NCBI GenBank assembly: GCA_900550935.1
Contig: URUD01000019.1
Location: forward strand, 1 to 46,778
Length of the DNA: 46,778 nucleotides
DNA from: an uncultured Roseburia sp.
GTDB taxonomy: Bacteria; Bacillota; Clostridia; Lachnospirales; Lachnospiraceae
Direction of reading: 5' to 3'
The translations under genes and the position numbers were made by a program. The notes below the pieces were generated by a model. That model saw only the letters and a list, made by a program, of their open reading frames with translations. It was not told where the DNA came from and did no database searches. Of this stretch, positions 32,269-40,673 are shown one piece after another (the first letter of the stretch is position 1; each line of letters opens with the position of its first letter).

Positions 32269-32481
32269 ATGAATGAACACTTAGAAAAACTTTATCTGGA
32301 ACTTTCCACTTTGGAAAACCAGGGAATTACCATCTGGCTGGAAGGTTCCAAAAGTGATTCCAAACACATTGCAAAGGAACTTTGCATTCACGAAGAAACC
32401 TCATATATGAGGGATTATATTTTTGATCAGGGGGTGTTAAAAGAAGTACATTTTGACAAAATAAAAAAAGACAACAAATAA
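32269..32481 (+). CDS. Small protein of unknown function after the kinase locus
   Basis: 70 residues, charged and soluble: MNEHLEKLYLELSTLENQGI, then ITIWLEGSKSDSKHIAKELC, with a C-terminal Lys/Asp-rich tail. GGGGGATAACA precedes the ATG. No family is recognised. It lies 144 bases after the P-loop gene; a hairpin lies between, so it may be separate. Confidence 0.6.
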   Translation: MNEHLEKLYLELSTLENQGITIWLEGSKSDSKHIAKELCIHEETSYMRDYIFDQGVLKEVHFDKIKKDNK

Positions 32482-32590
32482 TCAACTCAAAAAAACAAAT
32501 CAAAATAAAACGAATCCAGAAGGTGGAACAGCTCTCAATGCCCACCTTATCATTAGGAATATTGTTTACGAACTTGCATAAAAAAGAGAT

Positions 32591-32639
32591 TTTTTGGAAG
32601 TGCGCCATTTGGTGTTTCAAATGGCTGCACCTCCAAAAA
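32591..32639. other. Long stem-loop upstream of the GH18 gene
   Basis: TTTTTGGA.GTGC.GCCATTTG pairs with CAAATGGC.GCAC.TCCAAAAA around GTGTTT, with three mismatches. It is about 15 bases ahead of the predicted GH18 promoter -35. No T run follows on the plus strand. It could terminate upstream transcription or bind a regulator. Confidence 0.45.
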
Positions 32640-32653
32640 CTAATTCAAATACC

Positions 32654-32682
32654 TTTGAATTTACAGCTTCTTATGCTACAAT
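32654..32682 (+). promoter_or_regulatory. Predicted promoter of the GH18 gene
   Basis: TTTGAA, 17 bp, TACAAT, about 68 bases before the ATG. Both boxes deviate from consensus. Confidence 0.4.
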
Positions 32683-32750
32683 AGGTTGGTACATTTGATG
32701 CAATGACCTATATTAAAGACAGAACACCATAAGAAGAAAGGATTTTCATA

Positions 32751-34535
32751 ATGAAGAAAAAAATAGTTCCTTTTTTAGCCGCAGGAGCCCTCATCATCGT
32801 GGTCCTGTTATTTATGTTTTTGAGCAGTCTGATTGAAAAATATACACCAACCAAAGACCGCCAGGAACTTTCTGACTATTACGCCTTAACCTCTGAGGAT
32901 GAGGCTGCCATCGTATTAAACGATGAAGTCATCGAAACAAAGGGACGTGTGATAAATGGCGTTGTTTATCTGGACTACAATTTCATCCACGATAACATCA
33001 ACAGCCGCTTTTACTGGGATGCCAATGAAAACAAACTGCTGTATGCAACACCAACTGACCTGATAACTGTCAATGCAGAAAGCGACACCTACACCATCAC
33101 AAAGGATTCACAGTCCTTTGGACATACCATTGTAAAAGCCGATGCCTCTACTGCCTATGTTGCGATCGATTTTGTAAAACAGTATTCGGATTTTTCCTAC
33201 ACGGTATGTGAAAATCCAAATCGCATCTTACTTACCACGCAGTGGGGTGAATACAATGTTGCTTCCCTGAAAAAAGCGACAGAACTCCGCTATCAGGGTG
33301 GCATAAAAAGTCCGATCCTTGCTGATCTGGATAAAAGCACGGTCGTAACCGTACTGGAACCGGATGAGACCTGGACAAAGGTAATGACCGAGGACGGCAT
33401 CATTGGTTATGTCAAATCCAAAACCCTTGGTTCGACCTCAACAGAAACCGCCACAAGCGATTACGTTGCAGAGGAATTTACCCATATCAAAAAGGATTTC
33501 AAGATCAATATGGCATGGCATCAGATCACCAATGCGGATGCCAACAGCAGCTTATCCTCTGTTCTGCAAAACACAAAGGGAATCAATGTGATCTCTCCGA
33601 CCTGGTTCTACCTCAATGACAACAACGGAAACATTGTAAGCCTTGCCAGCTCCAGCTACGTGGACTACTGTCATCAACATGGCATTGAGGTATGGGCACT
33701 GGTCAGCAACCTGGAAAATAAAGATGTAAACTCCACAGAAGTTTTAACTTATACCTCGCGTAGAGAAAACCTGATCAACAATCTGATCTCCGCAGCGATC
33801 CAGTATAACTTAGATGGTATCAACGTCGATTTCGAATCGCTCAGTTCCGATGTCGGAGACGGCTATATTGAGTTTATCCGTGAGTTATCACTCAAATGTG
33901 CGAATAATGGTATTGTTCTTTCCGTCGACAACTATGTGCCTACTTCCTATACCGCATTTTATAACCGCGCCGAACAGGCACTGTTTGCCGATTATGTCGT
34001 AGTCATGGCATATGACGAGCATTATGCCGGTTCCGAGGAAGCCGGTCCGGTCGCTTCGATCGGTTATGTCAAAGAGGGCGTTGCAAACACCTTAAAGGAA
34101 GTTCCTGCCGACCAGATCATCATGGGTATGCCATTCTACACGCGTGTCTGGATTGAGACACCAGTTTCTTCCGACACTACTGCCTCCGAGACAACAGACA
34201 ATGCTGAAGCTTCTACGGAGGAAGTTACCGTAGAGGACGGCAGCTCTGACAGCTATACTTTATATGAGCTGACCACTTATGCAACAAATATGTCTGAGAT
34301 CCAGAATCTGATCAGTGCAAACGATGCGACACCGGTCTGGTCTGAGGAAGCCGGTCAGAATTATGTACAGTACGAAAATAACGGCGTCATCTACAAGATC
34401 TGGATTGAGGATGCGCTTTCCCTCGAAGAAAAGTTAAAAGTCTTACAGTCAAACAATCTGGCTGGCGGCTCTTTCTGGAAACTTGGTCTGGAAAATGCTT
34501 CCGTATGGGATACGATCATTAAATACATCAACTGA
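32751..34535 (+). CDS. Membrane-anchored GH18 glycoside hydrolase with SH3-like domain
   Basis: 594 residues. An N-terminal signal anchor (about 7-28), a beta-rich stalk (about 45-180, copper-amine-oxidase N-like, IVLNDEVIETKGRVINGVVY), an SH3-like region (about 190-230) and a GH18 barrel (about 245-594). The catalytic motif is LDGINVDFESLS, with the acid/base glutamate present; VVVMAYDEHYAGSEEAG is the substrate-binding strand. A Thr/Glu-rich insert (about 470-495) interrupts the barrel. It resembles SleL/YaaH-type wall hydrolases acting on peptidoglycan rather than chitin. GAAAGGA precedes the ATG. The amidase follows. Confidence 0.9.
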   Translation: MKKKIVPFLAAGALIIVVLLFMFLSSLIEKYTPTKDRQELSDYYALTSEDEAAIVLNDEVIETKGRVINGVVYLDYNFIHDNINSRFYWDANENKLLYATPTDLITVNAESDTYTITKDSQSFGHTIVKADASTAYVAIDFVKQYSDFSYTVCENPNRILLTTQWGEYNVASLKKATELRYQGGIKSPILADLDKSTVVTVLEPDETWTKVMTEDGIIGYVKSKTLGSTSTETATSDYVAEEFTHIKKDFKINMAWHQITNADANSSLSSVLQNTKGINVISPTWFYLNDNNGNIVSLASSSYVDYCHQHGIEVWALVSNLENKDVNSTEVLTYTSRRENLINNLISAAIQYNLDGINVDFESLSSDVGDGYIEFIRELSLKCANNGIVLSVDNYVPTSYTAFYNRAEQALFADYVVVMAYDEHYAGSEEAGPVASIGYVKEGVANTLKEVPADQIIMGMPFYTRVWIETPVSSDTTASETTDNAEASTEEVTVEDGSSDSYTLYELTTYATNMSEIQNLISANDATPVWSEEAGQNYVQYENNGVIYKIWIEDALSLEEKLKVLQSNNLAGGSFWKLGLENASVWDTIIKYIN

Positions 34536-34557
34536 TCCGACTAAAATCAGTTTCATA

Positions 34558-34609
34558 AATTCCGGCATTTGCGAATATTTTATGATAAGCAAATGTCCGG
34601 AATTTTTTT
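34558..34609 (+). terminator. Terminator of the GH18 gene abutting the amidase start
   Basis: ATTCCGG.CATTTGC pairs with GCAAATG.CCGGAAT around a 16-base loop, followed by TTTTTTT. The next base begins the ATG of the amidase. The 3' arm contains GGAA, the only possible ribosome site for that ATG. Confidence 0.7.
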
Positions 34610-35311
34610 ATGAAAAAAAAGTTAGAACTTCTGATGGCAGTCACTTTAATCGCCACTGCCTTTTTCCTTGCAAAGCAGGGAACCGTTTTTGTTGGAAACA
34701 GTAGCGCGAAAGAACAGAATACCTGTATCGTCATTGATGCCGGGCACGGTGGCAGCGACCCGGGAAAAGTAGGATGCAATGATGCGCTCGAAAAGGACAT
34801 TAATCTCGCGCTTGCCTTAAAGCTAAAAGAAGCTTTTGCGGACGATGACCTTGATATTATCCTGACAAGAGACACCGATACCGGTCTCTATACGGAGGGA
34901 AGCACCAACAAAAAAGCCGAGGATATGCAGAACCGCTGTAAGATCATTACGGATGCCAATCCGTGTTTCACCGTCAGTATCCACCAGAACAGTTACCCTT
35001 CCCCGGAGATCAAAGGTGCGCAAGTCTTTTACTATGGACAGTCTGCCGGGGGGAAAGAGCTTGCCGCCATCCTTCAAAAGACACTGATTGAGCAGGTCGA
35101 TCCTGACAACCACCGCGAAGCAAAAGCCAACGAGAGCTATTATCTGCTCAAAAAAACACCCACACCTACCGTAATTGTAGAATGTGGGTTTTTAAGTAAT
35201 CCGGAAGAAGCAGACCTGCTCCTTACAGATGAATATCAGGAAAAACTGGTTGCTGCCCTCCATTCCGGGATCATGGAATATCTTAAGACACAGACTACAT
35301 CCAACCCCTGA
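34610..35311 (+). CDS. N-acetylmuramoyl-L-alanine amidase (Amidase_3, CwlD-like)
   Basis: 233 residues. A signal anchor (KKKLELLMAVTLIATAFFLA) is followed by the zinc amidase domain: IDAGHGGSDPG (first zinc His), then EKDINLALALK (Glu), SIHQNSYPS (second His) and VIVECGFLSNPEEADLL (catalytic Glu). It cuts the muramic acid-L-alanine bond. CwlD-type in length and layout. Its ATG follows a terminator T run without a separate ribosome site, so expression likely depends on read-through from the GH18 gene or an alternative start. Confidence 0.92.
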   Translation: MKKKLELLMAVTLIATAFFLAKQGTVFVGNSSAKEQNTCIVIDAGHGGSDPGKVGCNDALEKDINLALALKLKEAFADDDLDIILTRDTDTGLYTEGSTNKKAEDMQNRCKIITDANPCFTVSIHQNSYPSPEIKGAQVFYYGQSAGGKELAAILQKTLIEQVDPDNHREAKANESYYLLKKTPTPTVIVECGFLSNPEEADLLLTDEYQEKLVAALHSGIMEYLKTQTTSNP

Positions 35312-35347
35312 TCATTCTGCTGCAGCAACCATATTTTAAATCCTGTT

Positions 35348-38300
35348 TTATAATGTTTCTTTGATATTTTTGATAAAGCTCTCTGCAATATGATACAGAC
35401 GTGAGGTCTGCACTTTATAGCCCTCACTCTCCGGCTCCTGTATATCGGATGAGTCTGCGTTGACTCCATACATACCATTGGAGAAATGGTTCAGATCAAG
35501 ATCATCCAGATATGCACTGTGCAGATCAAGTACCGTATCATTCTCCCCGGCAAGCTGCTCTGCCAGACTGGTTAGTCCATGCTCTAACAACTCCTGTGTC
35601 TCTCTGTTGTCCGTTGCAACAAGTCCCTGGATGCCGTTTTCTTTTGCCTGGAAGGTTGCTGCGATCTTGCCGCGCAGCTCGCTGTCCATCATAATATCGA
35701 CAATTCCTTTCTTGTCAACACCCCGGACGATCTTGACGGAGACATTCATCATCTCATCATTTACCATAACCGGTACACAATACTGTTCCTCTTTTGCCAG
35801 CATACTGCTTACGGAAAGCTGTGCGGATAACATACGCATCTCTCTGATGTCAACGCTTGTCACATCATCACTGTTTATCATGGTCTTCATCACGTTCTCT
35901 GCCAGTTCTCCCAGCTTCTCCTGTGCGATTGCCATGTCAACCGGTTCGGAAACAGCCTCTCCGAACTCTTCTAACAGTTCTTCTTTGATCTGCTCTAAGT
36001 CCTCTGTTCCAACCTTCTCGTCTGCACTCTTTACACCACTTCCGAATATCTTGCGGAACATCTGATTTCTGTTATTGACCAGCTGTTCCATTGCCAGAAC
36101 ATTTGACATCGTATTCGGGATATCATATTTATCCAGAACCTGATAGATATCCTCTGTTACATTGGCAGCCTGCTCCAACTCGGAAAGCTGCTCTTTTGCA
36201 TAGGCGTAAGTCTCTGCACCACTGTCTTCTACCTGTGCCAGTGCCTGTTTTAACTGTTCCGGTGTCATTGCTTCCCAGTCCGGGGTCTGCTGCAATACAT
36301 TCTTTAATTTCTCCGGTGTGATCGTATCAAGCACATCCTTTAAGCAGTTCTGCTGATAAGCTGCTTCGATCTGGCTGGTGATAGAAGCTGTCTGTTCGTT
36401 TTTCTCAACTCCGGCAAAGTTGTCATCTACCTCATATTCCATCCTGCCACTCTTCTTCTCGGAACGCACTGCCGTCAGGAGATTTTTCATGGTAAGTTCG
36501 GTTCCCTGATTTACCAGAGCTCCGATCGCAGCACCATCCGTATTTTCCACCTGACGCATTAAACGGTAGATACCGATATAAGAGCTGCGCTCATCCTCGC
36601 TGATGGAATGGTTCTGCTCTAATTTCCACAAATACTCGCTGTATTTTGCAGTGTCTTCTCCTGTCATGGTCTCTGATTTTATCTGTTCTGCCGTCTGGTT
36701 CAACTCAGCGAAATCCATCTGCAATGGATTGATGCCCCTCCGGATCATTTCCATTACAACTGATGGTGTCATATTCTTAAATGCTCTCTGAACTTCTTCG
36801 TCGGCAGCTTTCATCTCTGTAACTGATTCTGCTGTAATATCCAGACCATTGTATCCTAAGATACGGACGGCACGACGGTTTTCCTCGGAGTTGTCCAGTT
36901 CCAGATCGGTAAGAATATCATCCACATTACGGAATGCTTTCTGGATGGAATCTCCCAGATCTGCTCTCGGCGCAGTCATTAATGTCTCGTATCTCTCATT
37001 GGCACGCTCAAAGCTGCCCTTTAATGCGGTTCCGGCTTTGTGTACGCCATGGATCGTAGAAACATCCGCCTCTTTGGTACCCAGTACATATGCCGGCACA
37101 TACTTAATCTCAGTTACCTGTCTTGTGATCTCTTCAAACCGTGATACATTTTCATCGGAAGTATCAATATTTTCAGAAGCAAGCAGATTTTTATAATAGT
37201 TCTGCTCTAAGTTCTTTAATTCATCCACCAGCTCTTCCAATGGCTTCGTCTCGATAGAAATACCCTGCCGCAGTAACGAATAGTTTGCCTGTGCTGTCAT
37301 GACCAGCCGAAGCTCTTCTAACTGACGTCTCGCTGTAATCAGGCTCAGTCCGTCTCTTGTGTATTCTCCTGTTACATCTGCAGTCTGTGCTGCGGTCTCT
37401 CCCTGTGCCTCTGTGCCCTCTGTCACATCGGAAGCTGCATCTGCTCCGGCTGTACCCTGCGCGGCAGAAGCCCCATCTGTTCCGGCTATACCCTGCACAG
37501 CAGAAGTCCCATCTACACTGCCACTCTTCGTGTTGTGTGCCGCATATGCTAAGTTCTCCAGAGTCAGTTCCATACCATTTTCAAGCACATATGCGATATC
37601 TTCATCCGTTGCCGATGCTACAAGTTCCTCAGCGCGTACCGCACGCTCCTCTAACGTATATCCGTCTAACAGCATGGCATCCTTTGGACGTCCCCCCTCT
37701 TCCACTGCGGTTGCAATACGGTCCATCATTTCTTCACTGTCTGTCGGGATCTGCATCTCGTTTAGAGCCTGTGCATAGGAGAGGTTGTCTGGTGTAAGTG
37801 GAATATTATTTTCAAGCATCCATTTGCTCAGCTGCATCGTCTGGTCGTTCATTTCCAGACCGGCACTGCGGATCACTGCCTTGATCTGTGTATCAAAGGA
37901 AGTCGTATCAACAGGCTGTGCCGGCTGATAATTGGTGCTTCCACTGTATTCTGCCATGTAGATGTTTTCTACCGTTGGTTCCAGTTCATTATCCAGAAGG
38001 TATTTTACTGCTCCCTCAGATGGACTGGTCAGGGAGCCTGTCATGGCAAGGATCTCCATCGCATCCTGCGCATTTTCTTTGGTTACTGGCAGATCTGCCT
38101 GATGAAATGCCTCAGTCAGCTGCCTTGCAAGCTCCGGGCTTCCTGTGATCGCTTCGATCTGGTCTGCACTCAGTTCGTCTCCAAAGCAGGAGGTATCCAC
38201 CCCCGCTTTTGCAAGCTCCGCCTTGATCTTATCTGTTACCGTGACGATCGTATTAGTCGTTGTCTCATCCAGGGAAAATCCCTGCTCCTGCATTTTAGTA

Positions 38301-38587
38301 TAATCCTCTTCCGACGTTGTGTTGGCAAGCACTGCCATCTGGTTTTTTCGCTCAGTGGCATCCATTGCCTGTCCCTGCTCGATCTCATCTACGACCGTTT
38401 TTTGTTCGTCCTTTGCCGGATTGAGATAGGTTACATCCCGTACATTAACTGAAGTCCCGCTTACCACACCCGTTTCACTGGTCTTTCCTGCATTTCCGAA
38501 AAGTCCGGCTTCTTTCGTCTCCCTGGTGCAGGATGTCTGCTGCATAAGCTCTACGATATTCTGATTCTGCTGATTTTCTACTCTCAT
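35348..38587 (-). CDS. DUF6240-like 1079-residue repeat protein with FliK-like C-terminus
   Basis: 1079 residues, acidic, helix-rich, no signal peptide or membrane helix. At least seven spaced copies of a helix-turn motif are visible, e.g. ENNIPLTPDNLSYAQALN, ENGMELTLENLAYAAHNT, NQGTELTMKNLLTAVRSE. An Ala/Gly-rich low-complexity spacer at about 365-400 breaks the array. The last 170 residues (VSVKIVRGVDKKGIVDIM, then GKIAATFQAKENGIQG and ETQELLEHGLTSLAEQL) follow the pattern of the FliK hook-length-control domain. I recall the family as DUF6240. A sigma-D-type promoter precedes it. ATG at 38587 has GGAGATATACCGT upstream. A role in hook or filament assembly is inferred. Confidence 0.75.
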   Translation of the reverse strand: MRVENQQNQNIVELMQQTSCTRETKEAGLFGNAGKTSETGVVSGTSVNVRDVTYLNPAKDEQKTVVDEIEQGQAMDATERKNQMAVLANTTSEEDYTKMQEQGFSLDETTTNTIVTVTDKIKAELAKAGVDTSCFGDELSADQIEAITGSPELARQLTEAFHQADLPVTKENAQDAMEILAMTGSLTSPSEGAVKYLLDNELEPTVENIYMAEYSGSTNYQPAQPVDTTSFDTQIKAVIRSAGLEMNDQTMQLSKWMLENNIPLTPDNLSYAQALNEMQIPTDSEEMMDRIATAVEEGGRPKDAMLLDGYTLEERAVRAEELVASATDEDIAYVLENGMELTLENLAYAAHNTKSGSVDGTSAVQGIAGTDGASAAQGTAGADAASDVTEGTEAQGETAAQTADVTGEYTRDGLSLITARRQLEELRLVMTAQANYSLLRQGISIETKPLEELVDELKNLEQNYYKNLLASENIDTSDENVSRFEEITRQVTEIKYVPAYVLGTKEADVSTIHGVHKAGTALKGSFERANERYETLMTAPRADLGDSIQKAFRNVDDILTDLELDNSEENRRAVRILGYNGLDITAESVTEMKAADEEVQRAFKNMTPSVVMEMIRRGINPLQMDFAELNQTAEQIKSETMTGEDTAKYSEYLWKLEQNHSISEDERSSYIGIYRLMRQVENTDGAAIGALVNQGTELTMKNLLTAVRSEKKSGRMEYEVDDNFAGVEKNEQTASITSQIEAAYQQNCLKDVLDTITPEKLKNVLQQTPDWEAMTPEQLKQALAQVEDSGAETYAYAKEQLSELEQAANVTEDIYQVLDKYDIPNTMSNVLAMEQLVNNRNQMFRKIFGSGVKSADEKVGTEDLEQIKEELLEEFGEAVSEPVDMAIAQEKLGELAENVMKTMINSDDVTSVDIREMRMLSAQLSVSSMLAKEEQYCVPVMVNDEMMNVSVKIVRGVDKKGIVDIMMDSELRGKIAATFQAKENGIQGLVATDNRETQELLEHGLTSLAEQLAGENDTVLDLHSAYLDDLDLNHFSNGMYGVNADSSDIQEPESEGYKVQTSRLYHIAESFIKNIKETL

Positions 38588-38611
38588 ACGGTATATCTCC
38601 TGTCTCATAAA

Positions 38612-38655
38612 GAATGGCACAGTTCATTCGTTTCATCAAAATCATTGTGCCATTC
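38612..38655 (-). other. Hairpin in the leader of the 1079-residue gene
   Basis: Perfect 10-bp arms GAATGGCACA / TGTGCCATTC around 24 bases, between the sigma-D-type promoter and the ATG. It could be a leader structure or a weak terminator for the upstream glgB gene (TTCTTT follows on the minus strand). Confidence 0.5.
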
Positions 38656-38677
38656 CAGCTAATGTTTCCTAGTTGTT

Positions 38678-38704
38678 ATATCGGTTACATCAGCGCATTT
38701 ATTA
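38678..38704 (-). promoter_or_regulatory. Sigma-D (sigma-28)-type promoter of the 1079-residue gene
   Basis: Minus strand TAAT, 15 bp, ACCGATAT, matching the sigma-D consensus at three of four -35 and seven of eight -10 positions. Its spacing and flanks (ACTT at the same distance) match the flagellin promoter. Confidence 0.7.
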
Positions 38705-38747
38705 AGTTGTATCCGTCAAAATCTCTCTACTGACCATTTTCCTGTCA

Positions 38748-40646
38748 TTAATAACGGAATATTGCTACTCCGTATGCCGGAAGCGAGTATGCAAACGAAT
38801 ATTTTCTTCCATCGCACTCTTTTTCCTTTGCCTTATAGGAAAGTGGTCTCTCTGCTCCACTGCCGCCAAATTCTGCCGCATCACTGTTTAAGATCAGCTT
38901 GTAAGTTTTCTTTTCCGGTACACCGACACAGTAATCCGGTCTTTCTACCGGAGTAAAACTGCAGACAAATAACAGATTGTTTTTTCCATCCTTACTCTTC
39001 CGGATAAAGCTGAAAATACTCCGTTCCGCATCATTTGCATTAATCCACTCAAAACCTTCCCAACTGCTGTCCAATTCATACATTGCCGGATTCTTCTGAT
39101 AGACATGCAGTAGTCCTTTGACCCAGCTCTGAATATGGGCGTGATTTGGATTTTCCAGCAGATACCAGTCAAGCTCACGCTCCTCACTCCACTCCTGAAG
39201 CTGCGCAAAATCCTGTCCCATAAAGAGCAGTTTCTTGCCCGGATGCCCCATCATAAACGCATATCCGACCATCAGGTTTTTAAATTTTTCTTCCTCTAAT
39301 CCTGGCATCTTATTGATCATGGAACATTTTAAATGTACCACCTCGTCATGCGAGAGGACTAAGATATATTTCTCACTCTCATTGTAGCTCATGGCGAATG
39401 TCATCTTGTGGTGGTTATCTTTGCGGAAATATGGATCTAACTTCATGTAATCCAAAAAGTCGTGCATCCATCCCATGTTCCACTTGTAGCTGAAATTCAG
39501 TCCACCATCTTCTACTTTTCCGGTCACCTTTGGCCATGCGGTTGATTCCTCTGCGATCATGACCGTTCCCGGATTTCTTCCTAAGATCAGGGTATTGATA
39601 TGTTTAAAGAACTCGATCGCTTCGAGGTTCTTATTGTCTCCATACTGGTTGCGGACCCACTGTCCCTCCTGCTTTCCATAGTCTAAGTAAAGCATGGATG
39701 CCACCGCATCAACCCGAAGTCCGTCTACATGGTAATGCTCAATCCATAACAATGCACTTCCGATCAGGAAATTTTTTACCTCGTTTTTGCCGTAGTCAAA
39801 GATCTTTGTGCCCCAGTCCGGATGCTCACCCTTTCTCGGGTCTGCATACTCATACAGGCAGGTACCGTCAAACTCTGCCAGTCCGTGCGCATCTTTTGGA
39901 AAATGTGCCGGTACCCAGTCTAAGATGACCGCAATCTTGTGCTTATGACATTCATTGATAAAATGTGCGAAATCCGCCGGCTTTCCGTAACGCGACGTCG
40001 GTGCATAATATCCGGTCACCTGATATCCCCAGGAACCATCATACGGATATTCGGAAATTCCCATCAGCTCGATGTGCGTGTATCCCATCTCTTTTACATA
40101 AGGGATCAGACGTTCCTCGAGATCCTTATAGCTGTAAAATCCGTCGTCCTCCCTGCACGGATGGCGCATCCAGGAACCCGGATGTACCTCGTAGATCGCC
40201 ATTGGCTGTGCATAGACATCGGAAACCTTTGCTCTTTCCTCCATCCATTTCTGATCGGTCCACTTAAAATGATTGATATCTGCGATTGCAGATGCCGTTC
40301 CCGGTCGAAGTTCGGCATAATTGGCATACGGATCTGCCTTGTACAAACGTTTTCCATCTTTGGTTTCGATCAGGTACTTATACAGCTCTCCCTCTTCTAT
40401 TCCTGGAATAAACAATTCATAGATCCCCATTGTTTCCGGCTGCAAACGCTCCATCTCGTTTGCGTTCTCATCCCAGCCATTAAAACTTCCAATCACCCAT
40501 ACACGCGACGCATTTGGTGCCCACAGATCAAAGCAGACGCCACGGATCCCGTATTGATCAGTAATGTGCGCTCCTAATTTACGATAAATATCATAATGTG
40601 TTGCCTGCCCAAATAAATAACGATCCAGTTCAGAAAAATTAGCCAT
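38748..40646 (-). CDS. glgB: 1,4-alpha-glucan branching enzyme
   Basis: 632 residues. An N-terminal CBM48 domain (VRGVCFDLWAPNASRVWVIG; SFNGWDENANEM) precedes the GH13 barrel. Active-site regions: DWVPAHFP, DGLRVDAVASMLY (nucleophile Asp), MIAEESTAWP (acid/base Glu), VLSHDEVVH. It introduces alpha-1,6 branches in glycogen. GAGGGGTG lies ahead of the ATG. It follows the TPR/AAA gene by 27 bases. No other glg genes are nearby. Confidence 0.95.
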   Translation of the reverse strand: MANFSELDRYLFGQATHYDIYRKLGAHITDQYGIRGVCFDLWAPNASRVWVIGSFNGWDENANEMERLQPETMGIYELFIPGIEEGELYKYLIETKDGKRLYKADPYANYAELRPGTASAIADINHFKWTDQKWMEERAKVSDVYAQPMAIYEVHPGSWMRHPCREDDGFYSYKDLEERLIPYVKEMGYTHIELMGISEYPYDGSWGYQVTGYYAPTSRYGKPADFAHFINECHKHKIAVILDWVPAHFPKDAHGLAEFDGTCLYEYADPRKGEHPDWGTKIFDYGKNEVKNFLIGSALLWIEHYHVDGLRVDAVASMLYLDYGKQEGQWVRNQYGDNKNLEAIEFFKHINTLILGRNPGTVMIAEESTAWPKVTGKVEDGGLNFSYKWNMGWMHDFLDYMKLDPYFRKDNHHKMTFAMSYNESEKYILVLSHDEVVHLKCSMINKMPGLEEEKFKNLMVGYAFMMGHPGKKLLFMGQDFAQLQEWSEERELDWYLLENPNHAHIQSWVKGLLHVYQKNPAMYELDSSWEGFEWINANDAERSIFSFIRKSKDGKNNLLFVCSFTPVERPDYCVGVPEKKTYKLILNSDAAEFGGSGAERPLSYKAKEKECDGRKYSFAYSLPAYGVAIFRY

Positions 40647-40673
40647 ACCTTGCACCCCTCTTTACTTTATTTC

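Noticed and set aside
35460..36065. 201-codon plus-strand open frame opposite the 1079-residue gene
   Set aside because: It is Ser-rich low complexity from the mirror of codons in the minus-strand gene; no ribosome site or family pattern.
39939..40577. 212-codon plus-strand open frame opposite glgB
   Set aside because: Antisense to conserved GH13 motifs; composition odd (many Ile, Arg, Ser, Cys) and no ribosome site.
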